This document shows positions 24,175-32,303 of a stretch of 64,000 nucleotides of DNA, one piece after another; the first letter of the stretch is position 1, and every line of letters begins with the position of its first letter. The stretch comes from Streptomyces caniscabiei (lineage in GTDB: Bacteria > Actinomycetota > Actinomycetes > Streptomycetales > Streptomycetaceae). Under the pieces are notes generated by a model. It ran no database searches. It was given only the letters and a program-made list of their open reading frames with translations, and was not told the origin of the DNA. Location of the stretch: positions 186,001-250,000 of the forward strand of contig NZ_JABXWI010000006.1 of the NCBI RefSeq assembly GCF_014930365.1, written 5' to 3'. A program made the translations under genes and the position numbers.

Positions 24175-24921
24175 TTGTCTCCCACCGAACCGGCGCCGGC
24201 TCGGAAGTCCATCCCCCAAGTCGACTTCGCATTGGACGACTTCGATGCCGACGAGGAGTTGTACCTCGACTTCTACCGCCAGGTCGCCGTCCGCGAGGAC
24301 ATGCTCGTCCCCCTCGCCGAACACCACACCCCCAACGGCGCGCACAGCTACTACGTCCTCTTCGACCGCACCGCCACTCTCGGGCATCCAGGCATGCCGC
24401 AATACGTCGCCGTGCACCTGAAGCGGGACCGGGAGAAGGAGACGTTCGACTTCGAGCAGGCCCTGCTGCCGCTGCCCGCGATGGCGCAGTCCTGGCTCAT
24501 CCACCGCGGGTGCCCGCAGGACGCCATCGGCCTCGACCCGGAGCTGGGCCCACCGCCAGCGGACGAGGCGACTCGTGCGCTGGAGCGACGCCTCGCGGGC
24601 GACGGCGACCACTACGCCATGGGCTACTCCTACACCTGCGACGACCCGAACGACATGGTCACCGTCGTGGCACTGCGCGCCCTGGACGAGCGAGCCCCCA
24701 GCCCGTTCCGCGTCGTGGTCGAGGAGGTCGACACCGACGCGTGGACGCACACCTTGCGCGAAGGCGGCTTCGACACGGTGGGCGAGGCCCTGCAGTGGTG
24801 CGACGACCGGCTTATCGGCGAGGCCGGTCCTCTCCCACCGGTCCGCCCGGCAGCCGCAGCCAGCCGCCCGGCCGGTGTGGCGAAGGCCCCTGTTCCGCGC
24901 CCGCCCGGCCGCTCGCGCTGA
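24175..24921 (+). CDS. Conserved hypothetical protein
   Basis: 248 residues. Two TTG codons (24172 and 24175) follow GAAAGGCCC; the second fits the spacing used elsewhere. The sequence is acidic, with DDFDADEELYLDFYRQVAV, a central beta-rich part (SYYVLFDRTATLGHPGMPQY VAVHLKRD), a segment GDHYAMGYSYTCDDPND and a basic Pro/Ala tail. No family recognised. It lies directly upstream of the second copy of the palindromic element. Confidence 0.6.
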   Translation: MSPTEPAPARKSIPQVDFALDDFDADEELYLDFYRQVAVREDMLVPLAEHHTPNGAHSYYVLFDRTATLGHPGMPQYVAVHLKRDREKETFDFEQALLPLPAMAQSWLIHRGCPQDAIGLDPELGPPPADEATRALERRLAGDGDHYAMGYSYTCDDPNDMVTVVALRALDERAPSPFRVVVEEVDTDAWTHTLREGGFDTVGEALQWCDDRLIGEAGPLPPVRPAAAASRPAGVAKAPVPRPPGRSR

Positions 24922-24946
24922 TCGGCATGGCCGACGCGGGCGGCGA

Positions 24947-24984
24947 AACATAGCCGACGATCGCCGGTTAGCCAAACCGGCGAT
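24947..24984. promoter_or_regulatory. Palindromic element, copy 2
   Basis: AACATAGCCGACG followed by arms ATCGCCGGTT and AACCGGCGAT around AGCCA. It matches the reverse complement of 1303-1344 at nearly every position. It sits 86 bases upstream of the secreted SH3-like gene, with no other obvious signal between. A regulator dimer site is a reasonable guess. The two copies point away from each other relative to the conjugation genes, so an ancestral site-specific junction is an alternative. Confidence 0.6.
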
Positions 24985-25069
24985 TCTCCGGACTCTTATA
25001 CAGCCGCCGGGACAACTCCCGCGGCGCCATTCCACGCAGCCCCTATGCCTTCACGGAGGTTTCTTCCGC

Positions 25070-25420
25070 ATGCGCTCCACCCGAATTGCCATATCCGCGG
25101 CGATGCTCGGAGCAATCGCTCTGCCGATGCTGTCCACTACGCCCGCGAGTGCGGCCCCCGCCGCTGCCTCGACGGCCACGAGCATCACGCCCTGCCCGGA
25201 CCTCCCGCCGCTGCCGTACAAGGTCCACGCGTCGGCTGTGACCATCCGTTCCAAGGCCACCACGCAGTCCACCGCGGTCGGAGTGCTCTACAAGAGCCAC
25301 AAGTTCACCGTCCACAAGAAGAGCGGCAACTGGCTCTACACCACGGACAAGTCGACCGGCGTCAAGGGCTGGGTCTCCGGCACGTACGTCTACCGCGACA
25401 CCCGCATGTGCCTGGACTGA
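25070..25420 (+). CDS. Small secreted bacterial SH3-like protein
   Basis: 116 residues from ATG at 25070 (ACGGAGG upstream). A signal peptide (MRSTRIAISAAMLGAIALPM, cleavage near ASA at about residue 29) precedes an SH3b-like domain: VHASAVTIRSKATTQSTAVG, VLYKSHKFTVHKK, NWLYTTDKSTGVKGWVSGTY. Two Cys bracket the mature protein. SH3b domains bind peptidoglycan, which fits a cell-wall role during mating or recipient recognition. Confidence 0.75.
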   Translation: MRSTRIAISAAMLGAIALPMLSTTPASAAPAAASTATSITPCPDLPPLPYKVHASAVTIRSKATTQSTAVGVLYKSHKFTVHKKSGNWLYTTDKSTGVKGWVSGTYVYRDTRMCLD

Positions 25421-25520
25421 CAGGCATTCAGCACATGCCCGTAAGCGACTGAGCCGCCGGGTACGGCCGCCCCTCACATTCCCCCCAGGCACCGGTCTTT
25501 CCAGAACAGGAGTTTCCCTT

Positions 25521-26003
25521 TTGTCCGACGGCATATCCGATGACGCCGAGGACGTCGTGGGCGTGCTCACCGAACGGATCGAAGCGCGCTTCGCCATGGA
25601 CATGAACCAGTTGAAGGCTGCGGTCGCCGCCGCGCCGACCGCGAACCCTGACGCCACCGACGTCGTCAAGTGGCACGGCCTTCTCGTCCAGGCTCAGTCC
25701 GCGCTCGACCGCGCGGAGGACGACCTCCTCGCCGCGCTGGAAGCCCAGCCTAGCGAGGTCGACGACCCGACGATGGGCCTCGCCCACCGCGTGAACGCGG
25801 CCGTCGCCGCACGCGACGGCCGGGCCATGGTCGTGCGGTGGCTCCTCGACCCGGACGCTCCGGGCAAGAAGGACCTCGCCGCCGAACGGCTCGCCCGCCT
25901 TCGCCCCCGAACCGGGCCTGTGGTGCAGACCAGCGCTCCCCACCGACCCACGGGTACACCCGCGCCGACGTCGGCGTGGCGGGCGGGAAGGCCCGTCCGT
26001 TGA
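25521..26003 (+). CDS. Hypothetical helical protein (family A)
   Basis: 160 residues from TTG at 25521, preceded by CAGGAGTTTCCCTT. Helical through residue 120 with SALDRAEDDLLAALEAQPSE and NAAVAARDGRAMVVRWLLDP, then a Pro/Thr tail. The next two proteins show the same layout, with a helix containing an AxxARD or AVxVRE motif before a final Leu-rich helix, so the three look like diverged tandem duplicates. The stop overlaps the next start (TTGA). Function unknown. Confidence 0.6.
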   Translation: MSDGISDDAEDVVGVLTERIEARFAMDMNQLKAAVAAAPTANPDATDVVKWHGLLVQAQSALDRAEDDLLAALEAQPSEVDDPTMGLAHRVNAAVAARDGRAMVVRWLLDPDAPGKKDLAAERLARLRPRTGPVVQTSAPHRPTGTPAPTSAWRAGRPVR

Positions 26004-26443
26004 GCCGGGTCAAGGCCAGCACCATGGACGGCGACCTGCAGAAGGTCTTCGGGAACCCGGTTCCCGAGCTGTACGAGACGGCTGTCGGCCACGATGCCTC
26101 GCCCGCCCTCGCCCGTGCCCTGGAACTGCGCTCCTTCCTGGCTCTGACCGAGGAGCAGGTCGCCCGCGTCCGCGATCGCGTGCACGCGGACATGGATCCG
26201 GACCGCGACATGGGCGAGCTGTCGGCGGACAAGCTCCACTTCGACGCGCAGTGGCTGGAGGCGGCGCTGGATGCCCGCGACGGCTACCGCGCCGCCCTCG
26301 GCGAGTTGCTGCGCACCATGCCTCCGCCCGACCAGCGGGCCCGGCCTGTCCGCACGACGCAGCTAAGGGCCACCGCAACCCTGCCCCCGTCCGCCACCCC
26401 GGCACCCCCGTGTGTCGGGGCGGCTCCAGCAAGCCGACCCTGA
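26000..26443 (+). CDS. Hypothetical helical protein (family A)
   Basis: 147 residues from TTG at 26000, which overlaps the previous stop by four bases. It reads MSRVKASTMDGDLQKVFGNP, with helices at about 35-110 (SFLALTEEQVARVRDRVHAD; WLEAALDARDGYRAALGELL) and a disordered tail. The helix WLEAALDARDGYRAALGELL corresponds to similar helices in both neighbours. Coupled translation suggests fixed stoichiometry with them. No catalytic motif. Confidence 0.6.
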   Translation: MSRVKASTMDGDLQKVFGNPVPELYETAVGHDASPALARALELRSFLALTEEQVARVRDRVHADMDPDRDMGELSADKLHFDAQWLEAALDARDGYRAALGELLRTMPPPDQRARPVRTTQLRATATLPPSATPAPPCVGAAPASRP

Positions 26444-26867
26444 AAGCCGCCGCTTGGCCCACCTCACGTCCACCGAGATAGCCGGACGGATCGAGGACCT
26501 GTACGGCGCGCCGCTCGCCGACCTCGAAGCCCACGCCCAAGACCAGCCGCCCGGCATGCTCTCCGCCCTGCTCGGCATGCACGACGACCTCGCTCTCGCC
26601 GAGCGCAGCATCGACGTCCACCGCGACCACCTCGCCCGGCTCATCCATCCCGAGCGGCAGATCGGCCGGCACGAGGTCTCCCACCTTCTCGACGGCTCCC
26701 GCCGGCTCGCCGAAGCCGTCGCAGTCCGCGAGGTCCAGGCCAAGTCGGTCTTGGCCGTTTTGCAGAGCCTGGCCCGCGTCCCGGTGCCAGCGCCGTCTCC
26801 GCCGACTCCCTCGCTGCCCGTTCCGGCTCCGCCTCTTCCGGCTCAGAGCACGGCGCACAGCCGCTGA
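26412..26867 (+). CDS. Hypothetical helical protein (family A)
   Basis: 151 residues. The GTG or ATG-class start at 26412 overlaps the upstream gene by 32 bases. Helical, with HLTSTEIAGRIEDLYGAPLA, ALLGMHDDLALAERSIDVHR and RLAEAVAVREVQAKSVLAVL; Pro/Ala-rich tail. It belongs with the two upstream genes as a probable duplication series. No function can be assigned. Confidence 0.55.
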   Translation: MSGRLQQADPESRRLAHLTSTEIAGRIEDLYGAPLADLEAHAQDQPPGMLSALLGMHDDLALAERSIDVHRDHLARLIHPERQIGRHEVSHLLDGSRRLAEAVAVREVQAKSVLAVLQSLARVPVPAPSPPTPSLPVPAPPLPAQSTAHSR

Positions 26868-26907
26868 CTGCAGGCGATCCCCCTTCATTCACCCAGGAGT
26901 TCCTCCC

Positions 26908-27750
26908 TTGGCCATCACCGCTTTGCCGCCTGACACCGACGCCGATATCACGCGGGTCACCGAGGCCCTCGCCATGATCACCCCGCGCTGGAACGTGAGG
27001 ATCCTGCTGGCACTCTCCGGCCCGCCCGTCCGTTACAGCGAGCTGGCCGCCAAGGTGTCCTGGCTGCAGAACGGGCAGCTCCATCCCAAGCTCAAGGCGC
27101 TGTGCGACGCCGGTCTTGTCGAGCGCACCGAACACACCGCACGGCACGTGACTTACGGCCACACCGAGCGTGGCGTGGCCCTGCTGCCGGTCCTGCCGAT
27201 GATCGTCACCTGGGCCGAGGAGCATCTGGAGAAGGCGGACCACCTGCTGCCCGCGATCGCGCAGATCGAGGACAGCCTCACCCTGCTTACCCGGCGGCAC
27301 GCTGCCGCCATCCTGTGGGTACTCAAGACCCGCGAGGAGGTCAGCGGGCGGGCCCTGGCCAGGATCGTGATGCCCCGCAGCGACTGGACCAACGTCTACC
27401 CGCCGCTGCGGCAGCTCGTCGCCGACGGCCTGGTTGACACCGAGGGCATCGGCCAGCCCTACCGGCTGTCTGCGGCGGGCGACGGCCTGAGCCCCGTTCT
27501 CGGCGCCCTGTCCGCGTGGTCCGCCGGACAACCCCTCAACCAGGCGGCCCACCACCCGGTCTGGGGGCACCCGCAGGCGAAGCCCGCGCCGAGGCCGTGG
27601 GTCAGCAGCCAGTCCCGGCCGGCCCCCGCACCCCTCCCGCAGGCCCGGACAGGCGAGTCCTCTCCCGCGTGGCGCAACCGCGACCTCTTCTCCCATCCCA
27701 CGACCGCCCGCCCGAAGGCGGCCGTCCCGGCCGGAGGTCCGCGCCGATGA
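26908..27750 (+). CDS. Tandem HxlR-type winged-helix regulator
   Basis: 280 residues from TTG at 26908 (CAGGAGTTCCTCCC upstream). Two HxlR-like winged-helix domains: residues about 13-105 (ITPRWNVRILLALSGPPVRY, SELAAKVSWLQNGQLHPKLK, ALCDAGLVERTE) and about 125-205 (LLTRRHAAAILWVLKTREEV, RQLVADGLVDTEG). The C-terminal 70 residues are disordered. HxlR proteins are usually single-domain dimers, so this is a covalent pseudo-dimer. It likely binds DNA in the element. The next gene starts within its stop (ATGA). Confidence 0.7.
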   Translation: MAITALPPDTDADITRVTEALAMITPRWNVRILLALSGPPVRYSELAAKVSWLQNGQLHPKLKALCDAGLVERTEHTARHVTYGHTERGVALLPVLPMIVTWAEEHLEKADHLLPAIAQIEDSLTLLTRRHAAAILWVLKTREEVSGRALARIVMPRSDWTNVYPPLRQLVADGLVDTEGIGQPYRLSAAGDGLSPVLGALSAWSAGQPLNQAAHHPVWGHPQAKPAPRPWVSSQSRPAPAPLPQARTGESSPAWRNRDLFSHPTTARPKAAVPAGGPRR

Positions 27751-28265
27751 CCACCCTCTTCACCCCTGCCGAAGTACGCAACGCCGTCGAGCTGCTCGCC
27801 TCGCGCTCCTTGATCCGCCTGATCACCGAGATCGACGACAACGGGGCAATACCGCACAGGCGGCTGGCCGGTACCCTCCCCGACCTTTCCGCCCACCAAC
27901 TGCGCCGCGCTGCCGAAGCGGCCCGCGCCCACGGCCTCGTCCGGACCGCACCCGGCACCGGCTTGGAACTCACCGAGTCGGGCTCGGAGTTGGCCGACCT
28001 GTACGACACGGCTGCGCGCTGGGCCCGACGCCACGCCTTCCCGACACCGGTTTGCGAGTTCAGCAGTCGCGTTCGCCACGTCCTCGACCTCCTGGCGCCT
28101 TCGCTCGCGACCGAGCGCGCCGACGGCCTCCCGCGGCCGTCCGCCGCGCGCCTGCTCAGCGACGAGGCCGAAGCGGCCCTCGTCCGTCCCCGCACCCTCC
28201 TAATTCAGTGGCTGGCCGGCAACCCTCAGATCACCCGGGTGTCCGAGCCCGAGCCGGCCGCGTGA
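27747..28265 (+). CDS. Winged-helix regulator-like protein
   Basis: 172 residues from ATG at 27747, overlapping the stop of the tandem regulator. The N-terminal 90 residues (VELLASRSLIRLITEIDDNG, RLAGTLPDLSAHQLRRAAEA, GLVRTAPGTGLELTESGSEL) form a helix-turn-helix with a wing, of HxlR/MarR type. Residues 110-172 are helical. Two adjacent coupled regulators suggest a heteromeric switch. The stop overlaps the MFS gene start (GTGA). Confidence 0.6.
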   Translation: MTTLFTPAEVRNAVELLASRSLIRLITEIDDNGAIPHRRLAGTLPDLSAHQLRRAAEAARAHGLVRTAPGTGLELTESGSELADLYDTAARWARRHAFPTPVCEFSSRVRHVLDLLAPSLATERADGLPRPSAARLLSDEAEAALVRPRTLLIQWLAGNPQITRVSEPEPAA

Positions 28266-29497
28266 GCGCAGCGGCTGCACCCCGGCATGCACGTCACAGC
28301 GCCGGGCTGATGCGCAGCATCTACCTGCCGCGCACGGCGGACGCTCTCGCGTTCGCGATGTGCACCTACGGCATCCCGCTGTTGGTCATGGCCACCACGC
28401 GCTCCGCCGTTCTGACGGGTGCCGCGTTCGCCCTGGAGTGGATCCCGCGGCTGGCGGCGTTCGGGTGGGCAGGGTCCGTCGTCGACCGGCGCGGGGCGGC
28501 AGTCGTCTTCCATCTTGCCTCCCTAGGGCGCGCGCTGGCCCTCGTCGCCGGCGCGGTCCTGCTCCACTTCCACCCGTCCGGCACCGTGGCGAGCGCAACG
28601 GTGATGGTGCTGGCGGCGACGACCGGCGTGCTCACCGAATTCAGTTACATCGCGGCCGAGACCGCAGGCGCTGCCGCCGGCCGACGTGCAGGAAAGCGGG
28701 CCCACCGCGTCCAGGCTGCCCTGCTCGGCATCGATCAGACCGCGACCCTGGCCGGCCCCGCCCTCGCCGGAGTGCTCCTGCTCGCCGGGCCGCCGACGAT
28801 GCTCGCGGTGATCACGGTGCTCTCCCTTCTCGCCGCGATGTTCGCCCTGCGTACACCTCCCTCACCCGTTGCCCCGGCCCGCGCGCCGAAGAGACAACCC
28901 GGCGCCGGACTCCTCACCGGGTGGCGCACCATCCGCTCTCTTCCGGCACTCGGCTGGCTGGTGACCGGGCTGACTCTGTCCAACCTGGCCACCGGACTCC
29001 TGCAAGCGGCCGGTCCGGTAATCGTTGTCAAGCACTTCGGGCAGTCCACCACGGCCGTCGGCCTGGTCTGGTCCGCAGCCGCCGCAGCGACGCTCCTTAG
29101 CGTCACGCTCTGCCGCTTCGCGCTCGACCGCCTGGGTTTGTGGCCGGTCGGCGCCGCCTGCGCCGCCCTCGCCTCGCTCGCCTGCTTCGCCGCCGCCCAG
29201 GCCCCCGACTACTGGTCCTACCTAGTCCTGGTCGCGGTCCTCATGGCGGCCGACGGCGGCATGACGGTGGTCCTGCGCACTCTGCGCTCCCGTCTGATCC
29301 CCGCGGAGAAGTTCGGCAGCACCCTGTCGGCGACGATCCTCGTCCTCCAGCTGCCCTTCCCCGTCGCCGGCGTATTCACCGCGCTCACCCCGCCCGACGC
29401 GCTGGGCCACGTCATCACCGTCTGCGCCGGCCTGCAGGCCCTCGGCCTGCTGTACGCGTTCGCCCGCCTGCGCACCGATCCCACCCTGCGCACCTAA
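28262..29497 (+). CDS. Major facilitator superfamily transporter
   Basis: 411 residues from GTG at 28262 (GTGA overlap). About twelve hydrophobic segments, for example LTGAAFALEWIPRLAAFGWA, ATVMVLAATTGVLTEFSYIA and ATILVLQLPFPVAGVFTALT. The loop after the second helix, GSVVDRRGAA, is an MFS motif-A form (G-x3-D-R-x-G). The substrate is unknown. It precedes an ATP-grasp ligase and a second MFS transporter, so export of a small ligase product or self-resistance is plausible. Confidence 0.8.
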   Translation: MSAAAAPRHARHSAGLMRSIYLPRTADALAFAMCTYGIPLLVMATTRSAVLTGAAFALEWIPRLAAFGWAGSVVDRRGAAVVFHLASLGRALALVAGAVLLHFHPSGTVASATVMVLAATTGVLTEFSYIAAETAGAAAGRRAGKRAHRVQAALLGIDQTATLAGPALAGVLLLAGPPTMLAVITVLSLLAAMFALRTPPSPVAPARAPKRQPGAGLLTGWRTIRSLPALGWLVTGLTLSNLATGLLQAAGPVIVVKHFGQSTTAVGLVWSAAAAATLLSVTLCRFALDRLGLWPVGAACAALASLACFAAAQAPDYWSYLVLVAVLMAADGGMTVVLRTLRSRLIPAEKFGSTLSATILVLQLPFPVAGVFTALTPPDALGHVITVCAGLQALGLLYAFARLRTDPTLRT

Positions 29498-29532
29498 CCC
29501 TGCCGCGCTTTCCCCAGCCTGTGGAGAACCTC

Positions 29533-29835
29533 ATGCCCACCACGATCCTCGGGACGAACCGCGCGAGCGGTCGCACCATCACCGAACAGTTCCACGCCTT
29601 CGACGCACACAATCCGCACGTCTACCGCGCTCTGGAACGCATGGCCGCCCGCCGCCTGGCCGCCGGCGCCACACGGGTCAGTTTGAAGGACCTCTTCGAA
29701 GACCTGCGCCGCCAACTCCCGTACGGCGTCGCCGGGCTGAACAACAACTTCACCGCCCTCTACGCCCGCCGCCTGATCGACGACCACCCCCACTGGGCCG
29801 GCGTGTTCGAGCTGCGCCGCCGCCGCGCAGCCTGA
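29533..29835 (+). CDS. Small conserved hypothetical protein
   Basis: 100 residues from ATG at 29533 (GTGGAGAACCTC upstream). It reads TITEQFHAFDAHNPHVYRAL, ERMAARRLAAGATRVSLKDL and GLNNNFTALYARRLIDDHPH. This layout, with a central helix-turn-helix-like part and NNxFTALYAR, is common in small proteins of phages and plasmids. The reaction or partner is unknown. It interrupts the transporter and ligase genes, so the cassette may have been assembled stepwise. Confidence 0.65.
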   Translation: MPTTILGTNRASGRTITEQFHAFDAHNPHVYRALERMAARRLAAGATRVSLKDLFEDLRRQLPYGVAGLNNNFTALYARRLIDDHPHWAGVFELRRRRAA

Positions 29836-29889
29836 GACACCCCGTTCCCTTCCCTCGCCCTGCCGCCTACCGACTCGGAGAACCCCTTC

Positions 29890-31143
29890 TTGTCCGCTCG
29901 CCCCCTCGTACTCGTCGTCTCTCCGGGCGATGAGGCGGATCGCGGCTACTGCCTTGAGCAGGTGGCCGCCGCGTACGACATCGTCCTGCTGACGGGCGCC
30001 GAGCCATCGTGGGAGAAGCCGCACATCGTCGACCACGCCGTCGCCGATCTGCACGACACCACCGCACTGCTCTCCGCCGGCCGGGCTCTGGCGGAACGAC
30101 ACGACCTTGACGGCGTCGTCACCTGGGACGAATGGAACCTCGTCCCCACCGCCCGCCTCGCCCGCGCGCTCGGTCTGACCGCGAACTCCGTCGAGGTGAT
30201 GCGGGCCTGCCGCAACAAGGCCACCGCCCGCACGTTGTTCGCCCGCCACGGAGTGCCGTCGGCAGCCTCGATGACCGCCCGGACCCTGCGGGAGGCTGAA
30301 CGGGCGACGAGGACCCTCGGCTTCCCCGCGGTGATCAAGCCCGCCGCAGCGGCCGGCAGCATCGGCGTGATTCGCATCGACCGGCCCGAAGAGCTGCCCG
30401 CAGCCTTCGAGTTCGCCTCGGCTGGCGCACACCGCAGCCGCGAGGACAGCGGCGTCCTGGTCGAGGAGTACCTCGACGGACCGGAGGTCTCCGTCGAATG
30501 CGTCACCCACCGCGGCACCACCACCGCCGTCGCAGTGACCCGCAAGCGCCTGGGCCCCGCACCCTACTTCGACGAGACCGGCCACACTGTCGACGCCGCC
30601 GATCCGCTCCTCGCAACAGTGGCGCCGACCGCCGGCGCTGCCATCGCGGCCCTGGGAATTACGGACGGCGTGCAGCACGTCGAGATGCGCCTGGTCGGCG
30701 GCCGGCCCCGGCTCATCGAGGTCAACGCACGCCTGGGCGGCGACATGATCGGCCACCTCGTCCACCTGGCCACCGGCGTCGACCTCGCCCGGGCCGCCGC
30801 CGACATCACCTGCGGACAAAGCCCCGACCTGACGCCCACCCGCCACCAGGGGGCGGCGATCCGCTTCATCTACCCCGCCTACTCCGGCACCCTCGCCGCC
30901 CGCCGCCTGACGGCACACGTCGGGGGAGTGGAGCGCGTGCGCTTTCAGCGACAGGCTGGCGACCCGCTCGTACTGCCACAGGACGGCGGCGATCTGTACA
31001 CCGCCCGTATCGGCTTCCTGATCACCACCGGGCCGACCGCCGCCGTCGCCGAAGTCCGCGCCCAGGAGGCGTATCGCAGCCTCGACGTTCAGGTTGCCCC
31101 GGTCCCGCCGACGGCCCTGACTACCGGGCAGGGCGCCGCGTGA
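29890..31143 (+). CDS. ATP-grasp ligase
   Basis: 417 residues from TTG at 29890 (GGAGAACCCCTTC upstream). The ATP-grasp fold is clear: ATARTLFARHGVPSA (about 113-127), FPAVIKPAAAAGSIGV (the lysine and the glycine loop), VLVEEYLDGPEVSVECV, and the metal-binding end LIEVNARLGGDMIGHL. The layout resembles carnosine synthase-like and biotin carboxylase-like ligases that couple a carboxylate to an amine with ATP hydrolysis. The substrate cannot be read from sequence. The next gene, an MFS transporter, starts within its stop. Confidence 0.8.
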   Translation: MSARPLVLVVSPGDEADRGYCLEQVAAAYDIVLLTGAEPSWEKPHIVDHAVADLHDTTALLSAGRALAERHDLDGVVTWDEWNLVPTARLARALGLTANSVEVMRACRNKATARTLFARHGVPSAASMTARTLREAERATRTLGFPAVIKPAAAAGSIGVIRIDRPEELPAAFEFASAGAHRSREDSGVLVEEYLDGPEVSVECVTHRGTTTAVAVTRKRLGPAPYFDETGHTVDAADPLLATVAPTAGAAIAALGITDGVQHVEMRLVGGRPRLIEVNARLGGDMIGHLVHLATGVDLARAAADITCGQSPDLTPTRHQGAAIRFIYPAYSGTLAARRLTAHVGGVERVRFQRQAGDPLVLPQDGGDLYTARIGFLITTGPTAAVAEVRAQEAYRSLDVQVAPVPPTALTTGQGAA

Positions 31144-32303
31144 GGCAGATCGCAGCGCCCGAGCTGGTGCACAGCCGCCGCCTGCTGACCGGGTACTTCG
31201 CCGGACTGGGTGTGGTGATGGCCGTCTGGGGCGCGCGCATGCCGGCCGTTCAGAACGCCGCCGAGGTGACTACCGCCGGGCTTGCCCTAGTCCTGCTGGC
31301 CGCCGCCCTCGGCATGGTCGCCGGACTCCAGGCCGGCGGACGCCTCGCCCGCCCGGCCCGCCTGCCCGTGCTGCTGACCGGCGGTGCCATAGCCCTCGCG
31401 GCCTGTCTTGCCGTCCTCGGGCTCTGCTCCAGTCTAGACAGCCTCCTGGCAGCGGCGTTCACCTTCGGCATCGCGCACGGCGTCCTTGACGTCGCAGCCA
31501 ATGCCGCAGCGGTCCGATGCCAGGACGCCCACGGCCGCCCCATCATGAGCCGGCTGCACGCCAGTTACAGCCTCGGCGCCCTCCTCGGCGCCGCACTCGC
31601 CGCCACCACCGCCCACACCTCACACACCGTTTTGTTCGCCGCAGTGGCAGCCGGAGCCGCTGCGGCGGCAAGCGCGACCACGCGACTCACCCGCACCGTC
31701 GCCAGCTCCGCACTCGAGGCCGTCCACCACGATGCTGCACCAGGCTCACCCGAGCAGAGGAGGCTGTCCCGGCGCCGATTGTGGCTGCTGGGCGCACTCG
31801 CCGCCGCCACGCTGCTGGGCGAAGGAGCCGCTGCCGACTGGGCCTCCGTCCACCTGCATGACCTCGGCGCGATAGCCGCGACCAGCGCCGCGGCGTACGG
31901 CTGCTACAGCGCAGCCATGGCCGCAGGCCGTCTCGCCGGAGACCGGCTCACCGCCCGCTTCGGCGCGGACACCGTCGTGCGCACCGGCGCCGCTTTGGCC
32001 GCCCTCGGCCTCGCCACCGGACTGACCGGCTCCACCACCGCCTCTGCCCTGCTCGGCTGGACGGCCTTCGGCCTGGGCCTGTCCGTCACCATCCCCAGCC
32101 TGATCACCGCCGCCGGCACCGGCGGACCCCGCGCGGTCGCCACCGTCGCGGTCACCGGCTATGTCGGCCTTCTTGCCGGTCCCGCCCTCATCGGCGCCCT
32201 CACCACCGTCACCACACTGCCGCACGCGCTGCTGCTGCCCGCCCTCCTCGCCGCAAGCATCGCAGTGCTCGCACCCAAAGCCCTGGAGAAAACGACCCCT
32301 TGA
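31140..32303 (+). CDS. Major facilitator superfamily transporter (FucP/YbjJ-like)
   Basis: 387 residues from GTG at 31140 (GTGA overlap with the ligase). Twelve likely transmembrane segments. GVVMAVWGARMPAVQNAAEV near the start and NAAAVRCQDAHGRPIMSRLH after helix four resemble the YbjJ/FucP subgroup, often sugar or drug transporters. Strict coupling to the ATP-grasp gene and to the HAD gene (TTGA overlap at its stop) suggests that all three serve one metabolite. Confidence 0.8.
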   Translation: MRQIAAPELVHSRRLLTGYFAGLGVVMAVWGARMPAVQNAAEVTTAGLALVLLAAALGMVAGLQAGGRLARPARLPVLLTGGAIALAACLAVLGLCSSLDSLLAAAFTFGIAHGVLDVAANAAAVRCQDAHGRPIMSRLHASYSLGALLGAALAATTAHTSHTVLFAAVAAGAAAAASATTRLTRTVASSALEAVHHDAAPGSPEQRRLSRRRLWLLGALAAATLLGEGAAADWASVHLHDLGAIAATSAAAYGCYSAAMAAGRLAGDRLTARFGADTVVRTGAALAALGLATGLTGSTTASALLGWTAFGLGLSVTIPSLITAAGTGGPRAVATVAVTGYVGLLAGPALIGALTTVTTLPHALLLPALLAASIAVLAPKALEKTTP

